Origin: Agrypnia vestita
Taxonomy: Eukaryota > Arthropoda > Insecta > Trichoptera > Phryganeidae
Assembly: GCA_016648135.1 (NCBI GenBank)
Contig: JADDOH010000311.1
Coordinates: 106,522 to 170,521, forward strand
Direction of reading: 5' to 3'
Length of the DNA: 64,000 nucleotides
Shown: in pieces, positions 35,898-47,877 of the stretch
Numbering within the stretch: the first letter of the stretch is position 1
How the letters are laid out: every line of letters begins with the position of its first letter
Made by a program: the position numbers and the translations under genes
The notes under the pieces: model-generated
The model's input: only the letters and a program-made list of their open reading frames with translations
The model's database searches: none
Told to the model about the DNA's origin: nothing

Positions 35898-38064
35898 GTA
35901 AGCATGTATTACAACGACTTTTTTTTTGATTGCCAGTTAAGTGTAGCGTCTTGATAACTTTAGTGATGAAAATGATTAATAAAGAATTATGTTTTTTTTG
36001 CTTCTTATGCCTCATTATTATAATACACCCCATTATTATTTTAGCTATCTGGTAGCTTTAGTGATGGACATTATTACACATAGATTTACGTATTTTGATT
36101 AATGATTTATGCCAATAGCATATGCGATAAAATAATGGATGCACTTATTGGTTTATTTTTTCGTTAAACTGAAATGTTAAAGAAAAATCTAAAACAGAGA
36201 ATTTTATTAAAAAAGCATAAAGTTAATGTTCTCATTTTATTTAAAAACAATTTTGAAATCATACCAATTTTTAAAACGGAATGAGATCAGCCATCGGATA
36301 GGAAGTTACGGACGGACATTCGAAATTAATTTTATTGGGGATAGTAAAATTTATTTTAATCTGACCTCTTAAAGTTTGAGTCATAAAAAAATATATCCAG
36401 GTTGGCGTCAATAGATAAGATATCATTGTCAAATTGTAAAATTAATCATTATAGAGACAGAAGAGAAATAGCCTAAATTCATATTGTAAAACTTGACACG
36501 AGATAGGGTTGCAGATCTCATTGGTCGGGCAGGGATTGTTGAGTGTATTTGTGAATATTTGATGAGATTATTATTACACCCATGACGATAGGTTAGTTGC
36601 ATTACTGCAGTCAGCATTTTTAAATATATATTTTTAAGCTTTGATGAATTGCTTTTCCACCCGTATTTCGCATATCCTAGAGGTCATTAACCGGTCATAA
36701 TTAATTAGAACCACAAAATTAAAAATCTACAAATCTTTAAAAACACTTTATGTTGCAGTGAGTGCAGATTTATATAGTTTAATATTTCATTTGTTTAATT
36801 TTTATGTGGATTTCATTATAACGACGAGATTTTGAAAAACACTTTCTTATTTGAATTTTTGTGTCATAACATAACAATGAACGTCATTATGGAATTGCAA
36901 TTCGTCACTCGTCGTTAGGAAATTATTAGATATCTATGTATGTATGTTTGTTGGAAATAATATTTTGTCAACATTTCGTTTTACGTTTCTTATATAAATG
37001 AACTCGTAATACACAATTATGTATTTTTTATGTATGTTTTTTATGTATGTAACTTAGTCAAACAGAGGAAGTTACTTGTTTCATTCAATGGATACCACTA
37101 AAACAGCGCACCTGTGTGATTAATTCAACTTAACCTAATCTTATCTAATCTAATGTAACAATTATATTTAATACAAAAATTATACCCACTATGCATTAAA
37201 CTTTTATTTTAATAATATAGACCAGTGGGAATCTTACTCATTTTAAAATCGCTCGAAAAGATTATGCAAAAGAAAAATTAATGAAGACGAAGACAAGATC
37301 GTTTTCCTTTATTGCTAGTCGTGACATCCAATGAATTGACTTCTCTCGCAATTTAAAATCTGTTTTCGTAGACCATTAATACCTCATTAACTTCTTTCAA
37401 AAATACTTCCAAGGAGATAATAAGGACACGAATACGCAGAGAAACTGTAACACATTCGCAGATAGACAATTGGGAAGCTATGGAAGAATCCTAATGCAGT
37501 AAGGGCGCCGTGAACTGAAGAAGTTTGGGAGCCGCTGTGTAGATTTGATGATTTTGAAAAGGAAATTAATAACTTATAATATTTTACTAAATATTAGCAT
37601 TAAATATTAGAAAAAAATATTAGCATCCTATTAGAAATTTTCGGTTAATTAAGTAAGAGTCATTTTCAAAACTTATTTGTGTTTGCAGCATCACTTTTCG
37701 TTTACTTTTCGCCTCATATCTCGATATGTCTGTGGATAGGCACTTTAATGGTTCATATATATGTATATACCTATATACATATTGCAATCAATATTGTTGT
37801 TCAAGTGATTTGCCAAGTAGACACAAAATAAAGTTAATTTTAGTTGTCTATACATATTTCGCAGATACAGGGTATCTCTTAGCTAGTAGCGAAAACTCCG
37901 GGGAGTCTTCTTCATTCAATTTTGAAATGAAAATATTCTTTACTCTTGGAGTGAAATATCAACAGTTAAGGAGATACGCGGCATCTCATTTTGCAGTTTT
38001 TTTTACAATATATCCGACTCGACTTTTGTAAAACGTAAGACTATCATAAAAGTAATTTATTATA
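35898..38064. other. AT-rich intergenic sequence
   Basis: Carries an M3 half copy at 37868-38000 (GGTATCTCTTAGCTAG, TCTTCTTCATTCAATTTTGA). No gene seen. Confidence 0.4.
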
Positions 38065-38270
38065 TCAAATTAATTAATCAATTAGAAAGACGTACAGAAA
38101 AATCTAATTCACGAAAAAATATTAGGGTTACTACTGGGATTCGAACCCAGGTAACCTCCTTTCCGGGGCCGGTGCTCTGACCACTAAGCTATAGCAATCC
38201 CTCTATGTTTCCGTGAAAATATCGACCTTATATGTAGTTCTTATTTTTATTAATTGATTAATTTTTATTT
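38065..38270 (-). mobile_element. tRNA-derived SINE (family S3)
   Basis: On the minus strand, box A TAGCTTAGTGG and box B GGTTCGAATCC are exact consensus matches. The tail runs into CTTTCTAATTGATTAATTAA. Good internal promoter, but no acceptor-stem pairing. Confidence 0.8.
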
Positions 38271-40345
38271 TTGTCCATAGAGCAATCCATTTTTTTGATA
38301 CGGTAGTTGAAATTACTTTGCAATGCCACCGCTAGATGGACGCCAGAATTAATTTAATAATTCATTTTATTTGGACATACATTTATACAACAGATATTCA
38401 AGAACACATTCATTTTATCGAATGTTAAAATTGATGCGCTTTGATACAAGTCAAATAAAATGCTTTTCATGTATGAAAGCGAATAGGTTTTTAATATTAG
38501 ATATAATTTTTATGATAGTATAACGTTTGATGTACGTTCATGTATACTTCTAATTATATCAAGAAGTAGTTTATAGGCATGTACATTAAAATTCTTTCTG
38601 TAATACGAGGATACCTTTGCATCCTTAAAAAAGCTTCACCACATTCTGGTTGCAATAAATATTTAATTCCTCCTACTTATATCAAAAAATCTTTAAAGAT
38701 CGATACAATTTTTCATTTCATCTCGATTCAAAAAATCTTTGAATATCTATTCAATTTTTCGAGGCATGGAAAAAATTAAGTGGGTACTGCGAAAATTATG
38801 AAGAAACATTGCAAGCAGTTTAATGGTCGCTTACAAATTGTGTTAAATGCACTGACCCACAGTAACTACTTCAACAGTGCGATCGTACGCCGAACAATTA
38901 ATAATATTGTAATCATATTCCAAGTCACTACATTATTAATAATAGACATAAAACATTCAAGATAATTTATGCAATATAGCCGCTATCATATTATGTATGT
39001 CAACCTCTCTAAAATCTCTTTCAAATCGCCTATTTTATTCGTTTATGTATAATTAAGAGGAAAATAATGGATTACGCTCCTGCCCCGATCCAAAAACATC
39101 CAAAATTCAGCCCGAGCAAAGATGATAAATCTGTATGTTTGTAAATCTGTAAAAAAAAATTTGATTATTGATTCGGAATATCGAACCGACCGCACCGGTA
39201 GACTTGTTTTACATTTAATCGAATTAAAATATAAAATAACGAGAAATTCATCTTACTCACTCTACGAGCCAAAAATGTAATATTAGATGTTATCTGGCAC
39301 ATGCCAAGTGATGATAATGCCAAAACATTATTAAAAATTAGATAAACTTTAATTTCATTGAGCCCTGCCAGGTGATATTTAAAAATTTATGCCGGATCTT
39401 GAGATATGTATTTTCAGTATTCGATATCAATAATACAATATTTTGACTATTTACTACTTATAATAAATAATTCCCGATTGATTTAATTAAAATTATTAAA
39501 TCAGTTGACTCAGTTTTTATGGTTTGATCATTTTTAATCTTAGCAATTTAAACCAACATCTTCGTCAAATTAACTGCATTTGTCAATGTTCCGAGGTAAA
39601 TCGAATGTAAATAAATAATTCAATATACGTTTTAATTTAACGATAGATTTTTCATTACTTACATCACATTACTCTCAAATCGATAATAAATATAAACCTT
39701 TCGTGCTGTTGTAGCTTTGAATAATATAAAAAATTATAATTTGCGACCCAATCACTTAATTTCACTCCAATCACTTTTCCACATTCCTACCCAAATTCAC
39801 AAAATCTAGCCAACTTTCCATTAAATCACTCTCCCGTCTGCATAAATAAATTTCTCTTTTATTTAATTTCACATTCCTATAAAAATCTCCCATATCATAT
39901 AGCATGTTCACTTTATAATTTGAGAAAACATTGTTTTATTAATTAAATAAATTCTAGGATTCATCATGTTCAATAGAAAAAATATTAATCGCTATAAATC
40001 CAGTCAATCAATTGTACACAATTTAAATATTATGACTAATGTTTTACGTCTGTTTTATTATTATTGTGTAATCTGTCGATAATTTGTCATTTGCCGTAAC
40101 TAAAAACATTCATTAAACTTTATTTATAACATATTTTCATATCACTAAAATTTAAAAGAAAATAATTTGATTAAATAAGGCAACATCTTCGTATTCACGA
40201 GTTTTTTTTTCAATTCGTATCGTAGGTTCGAACGAAAAAATACTACTAACATTTTGGTTTACGACCAACAAAATTATTTAAACAAAAGCGCTATTATTAT
40301 TATCATCGCGAAATCTGTAATAAAATTACACAACAAAACAAATTA
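38271..40345. other. AT-rich intergenic sequence
   Basis: No gene or strong repeat. The adjacent plus ORFs at 38579-38965 have no recognisable domain. Confidence 0.35.
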
Positions 40346-40359
40346 TGCAACGAACTGTA

Positions 40360-40640
40360 AAAGAAAGAAAAGTGACGTTTCGCCGCGCGGTTTTTTCACC
40401 GAAACCGGAAAAGAGCGGGAAACGTGGGCGGCGGAGGCGCTCGGGCGGGACGACTCGGAACTGGGCCCGGCGGGCGCGCCACTTTCTACGGCGGCCGCGC
40501 GAGGGACTGTGCGAGATGGTCGCCCGCCGCGCGTGCGCTCGGCCGTCGATGCGTGTTGCAATCGTCTTTTGGCGGGATTTCAGAGACCAGTGGACTATCG
40601 ATTCTTAGCGCGTTACCGCTCCCGCGACAGGAGACGTTAA
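40360..40640. promoter_or_regulatory. CpG-rich island, probable promoter or 5' exon
   Basis: About 280 bp of GC- and CpG-rich sequence stands out sharply from AT-rich flanks. It includes TTTTGGCGGGATTT (E2F-like, 40565-40580) and ATCGAT (40597-40602). Four overlapping arginine/alanine-rich ORFs on both strands are what such composition produces. Direction and target gene are unknown. Confidence 0.4.
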
Positions 40641-40862
40641 TCGGCCGTATTCCGAAAAATCTACATCATATTTTTGGTGTTTGTTACCCCAACACGTGAA
40701 TTTTTATTTCATAAAAACAAACGTTAATATTTTGCGCTTGGTTCTTTTTATCACAAAATATTTTTTTAAGTCAATCCAAACACACTTTTACTTGGCCCAC
40801 AGAGTGCACGAATGATAAATAATTCTGAATAAAATATAAACTAAACCATTTTAATTAATGTA

Positions 40863-41170
40863 TATTATAGATGTCTCACAGAGACGAAACTGTATATTTT
40901 TTTATTAAGGGAGAGTAGGTATTGAAGTCTTTATGAGTGTACATAGAACTTACGTCCTATCGTACGGCTGGCTAAATATGTAATGCACATGTATACACAT
41001 ATGTAACGTTCGCCTTTTTTCCCATGATAGAATACCATGTCTATTAATTTTTGGAAGTTGTATATATTTCAATTATACGCCACGTTTCACGTCGTTTCGA
41101 TGTCCCTGTGACAACAATCCAGTTCTGTTCTGAAAAATTTGGACATACTCAAAATATTCTAAACCATTTT
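40863..41170. mobile_element. MITE M1 copy, shortened
   Basis: GATGTCTCACAGAGACGAAA and CTATCGTACGGCTGGCTAAA at the left; GATGTCCCTGTGACAACAA and TTGGACATACTCAAAATATT at the right. Confidence 0.65.
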
Positions 41171-42780
41171 ATTTTGTAACGTAGACCATTGATATCAACG
41201 AATCAATTATCACCAATATACCAAACTAAAAAATCTAAATCTAATTAAAAATAACAAATTACGCACAGGTGGATATTCAGTTCATTAATAGAATTGGTTA
41301 AGATTTTAGATTATTGTATTGTTTCTTGTTGAATAAATTATTTAGAAATGCGGCCGTATTAAGAAAACAACAAGTTATTTTGATAATTGCTACCCCAACG
41401 CTCAAAAATAGACAAGACATAGATTTACGACAGTCCACCTTATTCGGTGATTACTACACCACCACTCAAAAACAAACGGGACATATTTATTTATGCGCAT
41501 GTATTACTTAGTTTATTTACATTTATGACTTTTGCAATTTTAGATGAGACTTTTAGAAAGTAGTCGTGAATCTACGTGGTCTTATTCGTGTGATATATTG
41601 AGTGAGGGGAATGTGGAGTGCAATGTATTCTTAAATATTATTGTTTAAATCCCAAGGCATGAAGCGAAGGTTTCATCCTGTTTATTTTTGTCCACATATT
41701 CGATGGTGCAATATAACTTTTCAACACCCAACAGTTGTGCAGTAATGGCATAAAAAACATGACACATCAATATTTGTGTATGGATTATAATTTCAGTCAT
41801 CCACGATGTCTGGGTGTTCTTCAAAAAGTCTTATTGATTTGATATCAAAGCAATATTTATATCATCCCGTAAATGCGGCATTCTGGAGTTTTTTTCTAAA
41901 TAATTTGTTGTTAAATATAATATAAAGTAAGTGCTAACATTATTTTAAAAGATGGTAGAAATTTGTCAGTTTCACACAGATCTAATTTCTTCATCCAAAG
42001 AGTTCAAATATTAGAGAAGAAGTGGAGTGAGGTGGCTGGGATTGCGATTGAGCATAGTGTGGGTGTATCTGGTGGGAATAGGAGCTATGTGCAAAAAAGA
42101 ACGTGTGTTTGTTTGATTGGGGTGCGCATATGTAGGTGATAAAAGTTAATATACGATTTTTAAAAGCCGAGATGTTAATTTGAAACTCATTGATAAAACA
42201 TTTTTCTAAATGAAAATGTTCCACATTGCTCATGGTGGCCAAACGCGTGTTTTATGAAAAGTGCTCTCTTAAAACATGTTCATAATTTTGTTTGTTTAAC
42301 TGTCTTATGTGGGTTAGGTACGTCCAATTGTCATTGTCACTACTTTACAAAAGAGCGCATAACTAATGACGTATTTTTGGTAAATTTTTCAATGCTTTTG
42401 TATTACCCGGGATTTTTCGCTATCCATCCGAATAATTGAGAGTCTACTGTACTGTACAAAAATAGCGTTTTTCTCGTGTTACAAAAATCCACTGGGATTA
42501 CAACTCTCCCCGCTTCTTGGCAACACCTTTCATCGTGGAGGGATCGAGTTTAAAATAAAAGCAACAAGGTCAATGGCTGCTTTTTCGGTAAAATGCCTTA
42601 TAAAAAATGTGGAAATATTTACGATATGTTTTGTTACGCAAAATTCTTGTGATGCTTATCATACTATTGACTTAGCCAAGATTCTCACCTTGTACAATTA
42701 CTACTCGAGCTGATCTTTAGATACTGTGCCGAATTAGAAAACGTGATTAATATATTTTTTTATTTATTTAATATATAGTA
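41171..42780. other. Unassigned intergenic sequence
   Basis: AT-rich, with no gene recognised. A repeat at 42850-42905 (GAGTCTGATGAGGGAGCCAC) matches 16068-16122 inverted. Confidence 0.35.
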
Positions 42781-42914
42781 CAAATACAGTTCTTATATAT
42801 TTACATATTAGATTTACATTTTTTTTAAATACTTTATAGTCATGTAGGACCTCATCAGTGAAGAGAAGCTCTTGAGTCTGATGAGGGAGCCACAGTTCTT
42901 ATTATAATATATAG

Positions 42915-43145
42915 CAAGCGCGTGCAGCGGGAACATTGAAGCATGACTTTTTGTACACGTATATAATAGAAAAAAATATATAAATCAAATATTTATGCTA
43001 CAGATTTTTATGATATATCAAAATATGAATACTATGACAACAATTGTGATGGAAATATTACGAAATATATGTTGTATTCAGATTTTTTTTCCAAATAATT
43101 GGTTACGTAAAAGTCATGTTGCCATGTTCCTACTGCACGCCCCTG
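42915..43145. mobile_element. hAT-type MITE with perfect 8-bp target duplication
   Basis: 231 bp. Ends are CAAGCGCGTGCAG and CTGCACGCCCCTG, flanked by ATATATAG at 42907-42914 and 43146-43153. It shares ATTGAAGCATGACTTTTTG-type ends with 18009-18232. Confidence 0.9.
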
Positions 43146-43235
43146 ATATATAGGTAGTATATACAAGTTATTTATTGGTAAAAAAGATAAGTTGATAATG
43201 AAAGTATTGGATTTATTTTGAAAAGAGCTATAAGT

Positions 43236-44035
43236 TTAAATGATTTTTGAATTTAAGTTTGATTTTAGGAAAATTTTAATTTTTTTGATTTGCTCTGAAA
43301 GATTACTGATGCATCGTATCTCGATAGGTAAGTTATTATAGTAATTAATCGCTTTATAAATATAGTGATGCTGCATTTGGGTTGTTTTACATTTAGGCAT
43401 TATAAATTGGTTTCCATTTCTCATAAGTTTGAAATATTCTTGGATTTCTGTAAGGTTTTTTTCTTTGCATATTTTTAATATGGAAACTTGCTTGAAAATA
43501 TCATCTACGTTTGGTACTGGAAACAATTTAAAGAGATCTTTTGTTGAAAATGTAGATTTTTTTTTCAGTATTACTTTAATGATAATCTTTTGTGATATTT
43601 TTAGTGAGTTTATATTTTTCTTATAACAACCTCCCCATCCGATAACACCGTATATGAGTAGAGAGTGAACAATGGCGTAATATACGTATTTAATAATTTT
43701 TGTACTTAAAATATTTCTTAATCTAACAAATATGTAGATACATTTCCTTATTCTTTTTACTAGTTCAATGATGTGTCTATTCCACTTGAGGTGTTGATCA
43801 ATGATCACACCAAGGTATTTTGTTTCGGAGGTGGAGTTGATTAATGTACAATTATTGTTAGGTAGTTTACAGTTCGTATTACATTTTTGCTCATGGATTA
43901 TAATTTTGTTGTTATGTATAGGTATTAATTGTAATAAGATATATGTAGTTTTTTTTGCGCTGAGTATCAGTAGGTTGCTGTCAAACTATGATTTTAAAGT
44001 ATTGATATCCTTATTTGCTAATTCGTAAGCTAGCT
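43236..44035 (-). pseudogene. Jockey/CR1-like LINE reverse-transcriptase C-terminal fragment
   Basis: A nearly open minus-strand stretch runs from about 44035 to the stop near 43236. It includes ANKDINTLKS, then one in-frame stop (TAG where a Trp is usual), SNLLILSAKKTTYI, STSETKYLGVIIDQHLKW, YYAIVHSLLIYGVIGWGG and INYYNNLPIEIRCI. These are the thumb/connection blocks after the RT active site (S-KT, YLGV-ID, LLYG---W). The FADD motif itself is upstream of the break. An M3 half copy adjoins the 5' side. Confidence 0.85.
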
Positions 44036-44044
44036 AGTGAGTAT

Positions 44045-44165
44045 TGACGGTAAATTTGTAATTTTTGTCCTCATTTCACCCAAAGTTAAAAAAAATTCCT
44101 ATTTAAAATTGAATGAAGAAAACTCCCTTGAAGTTTTTGCTATTAGCTATGAGACAACCTGTGTC
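44045..44165. mobile_element. MITE M3 right-end fragment
   Basis: ATTGAATGAAGAAAACTCCC, TTTTTGCTATTAGCTATGAG and ACAACCTG are the inverted M3 end. It truncates the LINE fragment to its left. Confidence 0.6.
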
Positions 44166-44364
44166 ATGTCATTTTGACCATTCACCGGTTTGTCCGGTCG
44201 CATAATAACGTAAAACGTACATTTTATGCGAAAAGCTACGTAGTGTCAATATTATCACATGACACTCCATTTATTGCGTGAATTAAAGTAATTTATTATT
44301 GTCTTATATTTTTACCGTTTTTTTTAAATAAATAGAGATAAGAATAATGAGGATATTCCTTTAA

Positions 44365-44695
44365 AATGTTTTCAGGTTCTCACGGCCGATCAGATCTCCT
44401 GTGTTTAGTTTTCTGGGATATTAGGACACATTGGTACTAAAACTAGGACATCCTGATTTCGGTACGGTATTGCAAGCTAATACTTAGCCTAACATCAACA
44501 CATACACATCACATCCGCCCTAGTGATGGTTCTGCAGTGGGATCCGAAACGTTGGCCAGAGAGTTCAGATACACACGGCGGAATATCCCAGAAAACTACA
44601 CAAAGAAGTTTTTCCTATTTATATAAATATAAAATACACACGGCAGAATTTCCCAGAAAACTATACACAGAAGTTATTCCTATTTATATAAATTT
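44365..44695. mobile_element. Family P1 copies, inverted pair with local duplication
   Basis: A minus copy (44370-44420) is followed by a plus copy (44515-44615) with GGGATCCGAAACGTTGGCC. A second ACGGCAGAATTTCCCAGAAA block lies at 44640-44690. Confidence 0.6.
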
Positions 44696-45029
44696 AAATG
44701 CCATACCTACAAATATGCGTTTATGTTCATTTTATTTATTACATATTATTATGGTACCTACTGGTATATAGACCTCTTTCCACTTAAGAAAGACAATCCA
44801 ATTAGTATGTGCAAGCCGTGCATCCGAGGCACGTTGCTTCGTTGTGTTGGTGTCTATACCCGTAAACATCAACACCATGAAATAATGTGCATATCACACA
44901 CGGCTTACGCATACTAATTCGATTGTCTTTCTCAAATGGAAAGAGGTCTACTCAGATGAGAATTTCACTTAATTTTCTGCTTTATCTCAATTTATCCTGC
45001 CATAGCCTTAAACAAGTCTTCCCAATCTT

Positions 45030-45390
45030 TTTGTAGGATCTGAGACGTGGATACAAGATGTCAGGAAGGATAACGTGGTACTGGCACGTCTTCTGCAAAC
45101 CCCATGAACAGCTCACAAAACGCCCAATTTTATGAAATAAAAGTTGAGCAACGTCTATCTTCCATAGTAAAAAAACATTCCGAAATACTTTGGACATGTC
45201 ACAAGACATATTGATGCAATAGAGAGAGGCTGTTGGTACATGGCATAGTCGAGAGAGCCCGTCATGGCGGAAGATCACCAATTAGATGAACAGATCTGTT
45301 GAAGTCCGCAACTAATGACTCTCAGAGAAGCCGCCAGGAAGATGCAGATCGGAACGGCTGGCGCCGGATAATTTTGACTATGATTTAACC
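45030..45390 (+). pseudogene. LINE C-terminal fragment
   Basis: Frameshifted reading YFGHVTRHIDAIERG then, in another frame, EDADRNGWRRI. The Y-FGHV-R and DR--WR-I elements are standard near the end of RTE/CR1-like proteins. Confidence 0.6.
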
Positions 45391-45859
45391 GTTATCATTG
45401 TCCACGACAGTTCTGCATGTTAATCTATCTGACAGTAAGCCGCCTCATGAGTCACAGAGTTATAAATGTGGCCAACAAATCACCATGTCTCTTCTTAACA
45501 ATCCCACCTTTTTCACCAAGTTAGTTTCATGTCTTTTCAACGCGTCATGTAATAATATTTGGACGGCTGCCAATTTAGGCCTGTCATGTCAGTGACAATG
45601 ACGACAGAAACTTATGCATGAACTTGAACTATGGATATTGAAATAGACTACAACACGTTGTTGAATATTAATATCACACAGGCGCAAGTCAGCATAACTA
45701 AAAGACAGTGAGAACTACGAGATTGGCAATTAGTAATAATATATGTTAAAAGGTTGATTTAGAACTTATCAAATATATCATTTATATTCTGTACTTTCTC
45801 ACACGTTTATAATTGTTAAAAGATTTATTTATAACATATCCTTTAAAAAAAAATAACGC

Positions 45860-46005
45860 TACAGCAGACTAGGAGGCCCTATAACCGTAGAAAAACATAT
45901 ACGAGTATGTATTTTGACCTCACTGGGTTTCTCTAGAGGTTTAGAGGTTTCTCAAACCCCTGGTTTGAGAGTCCTCTAGACTACGAGGGCCGCCTGGTTT
46001 CTCTT
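45860..46005 (-). mobile_element. SINE family S2, rearranged
   Basis: TTTTGACCTCACTGGG at one side and ACTACGAGGGCCGCC at the other match the S2 copy at 34130. The middle is replaced by a duplicated CTCTAGAGG/TTTGAGAG palindrome. Confidence 0.45.
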
Positions 46006-46599
46006 AATCAAACAATAAACTTTTTTAATAGGTACTAAACATATGTATCTTCCTAACTTCTTCACAACAGATATTTTCCATTGATTATTTGTTCCTAAAT
46101 AGATCCATAGAGAGATATTTGGATCAATTTACGAAAATAGTATTTGGCATCCCTGCTGTAATCATTATTTTTATAGCATTATGATAAATTAGACATCAAT
46201 TTTATAAAAATCCAACAACTTATCGTTGTTGAATTTGGGTTGAATGAGTCTTCATTTAGAATATCTTCATTTAGGTGTTCATTTCATGAGTTTGCACCTA
46301 GCATCTCCTAAGTCGAAGGGCAGACAGAGTATCGATTTACCATGTCTTCGTTTAATAAATAAATTCCGGAGAGATCCACTTGCCAATCGAGGTCAATGAA
46401 TGGCGAATCAAGACTTAGATCATTTAGTAATGAAGGGATTTATTTAAAGCCAGTATAATGAATATGGTGATGATTTATTTTAAAATCTTTTTTATAAAAT
46501 TTTGTGGAATTCAACAAATCATGAATAAAAAATAAAAATATAATTAGTAGGAATATGGTTCTCTTAGAAGCCTCCCTAAGAAACGAACTTTCATGAGAA

Positions 46600-46695
46600 A
46601 AGGATAATTGTGGGTAAAGATAGAAGAGAGCGGCACTCCACCCTCTCTGCCGACCCCCGTGGAAAGCGGCGTGGTGGTAGGTTATTTAGTTAGTG
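46600..46695 (+). pseudogene. LINE C-terminal fragment
   Basis: Reads KDRRERHSTLSADPRGKRRG then GRLFS. Same C-terminal pattern as 24150-24240. Confidence 0.5.
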
Positions 46696-46929
46696 CACCT
46701 CCTGGGATACATCTTATATATTTTTGAGATTCAAATAGTAAATCTGAATAGATAGATCTGGATAATAATGGATAGGAATAAATCTGCAATAATGAATTTA
46801 AGATTTCATTTTGTATGTTTATTACGTATGTAGGTATTTGACTTCCTTAAATTTCCATTTATCTCACGAATTTATATGGCCGGACCGGTAGGTACCGCCG
46901 AACGACATTAGTTCAAAATTAATAATATT

Positions 46930-47060
46930 TATTAATTAAGATAAATTATAGAAGTCTGTCAGAGCAAAATTTATTTAAATGGAAAGTATGAAAGTTTTTA
47001 TTGGGTGGCCCAGGTCTTGTGATCTGTATAAGCTGGCTTGCGTCATCACATTACACAATA
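46930..47060 (+). mobile_element. MITE M2 fragment
   Basis: AAGATAAATTATAGAAGTCT, GGGTGGCCCAGGTCTTG and TTACACAATAAG. It lies past the predicted gene B 3' end. Confidence 0.55.
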
Positions 47061-47333
47061 AGTAATCGCATGTGGTGTCATTTTCTTTGTGGAAATCTAT
47101 TAATGAATAAATACACAACTTTTGTTATTTTCCTCTATTTTATTATAGAGTATCACACAACATGTTTCGGAAAGGACATAAATTAAATAAAAATTAATAA
47201 TACAAATCCATATTTGAATAAAAATGAATTCTATGTAATTCATCTTAATTCTTAGTATTGAAAGGTCACTCCTCAACTAATGAAGTTAAAACAAGAAATT
47301 AAAAATTTTTACTTTGTAAATAAATAAATATTA

Positions 47334-47339
47334 TTTATT
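47334..47339 (-). terminator. Candidate polyadenylation signal of gene B
   Basis: The first AATAAA found on the minus strand after the gene B stop, giving a 3' UTR of about 300 nt. It sits in an AT-rich stretch, so it could be chance. Confidence 0.35.
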
Positions 47340-47534
47340 ATTTTTATACTGTTTAGTTATGTACACAATGAGATCAATACACAAATATAATTTTTAACAC
47401 GAAGATTCACCCACTATTCTTTTTGTCAATTCAAATCGAATATTTTCATAAAATTTGTTAATCTGTTAAATTTCCGTGCCACAGCTGCCATGTTTTCAGA
47501 TAAGCGACAAACAAAATTCATACATATGTACATA

Positions 47535-47568
47535 GCAAAGAAAATATGTTCAAACATATTTTCTTTGC
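47535..47568 (-). other. Perfect hairpin in the gene B 3' UTR
   Basis: Arms 47535-47549 and 47554-47568 are perfectly complementary over 15 bp (GCAAAGAAAATATGT) with a TCAA loop. It lies about 75-110 nt past the stop, inside the predicted 3' UTR. Confidence 0.6.
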
Positions 47569-47641
47569 AATGCGAATACACAGATAACAAAATTAAATGA
47601 CGAATACTAGAGTATGTACAATGCATGTTATTCAAGGAAGC

Positions 47642-47877
47642 TTATAATCTGACACTTATAAAGTTGTTGGAATTTTTCTTAAAAGAGTTTTGATTTATCC
47701 TGGGAGCGGTATGAAGTTCAGACTGTCTCTGTTCGCCGCAGCCGATTGTTGGACACGAATAGATCTCCTGTACGCCAGTCAGCTGAATCTCAAAATCTGG
47801 AATTGGTTTTTTGTACAATCTTCTCGCCCAGAATCCTAAAACCATCACTTCTAGAAGCACTGCACAATTGTAAATCA
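47642..47877 (-). CDS. Gene B terminal coding exon 7 (TM7 and cytoplasmic tail)
   Basis: 236 nt. The acceptor is ATGTTTCAG and the stop is TAA at 47642-47644. It encodes residues 300-376. TM7 starts IYNCAVLLEV, matching the NC-xx-LE pattern of the last OST-alpha helix. A basic ARRLYKK stretch follows, then a polar tail ending FISVRL. Confidence 0.9.

Noticed and set aside
35858..36060. Extension of the 35833-35897 segment into a tail-anchored-like peptide
   Set aside because: It would require a 39-nt intron, below the usual insect minimum; the next acceptor gives an immediate stop.
40345..40640. Overlapping 72-128 codon ORFs on both strands
   Set aside because: They arise from a CpG-rich, stop-poor island and are arginine/alanine-rich in every frame, which fits composition rather than coding.
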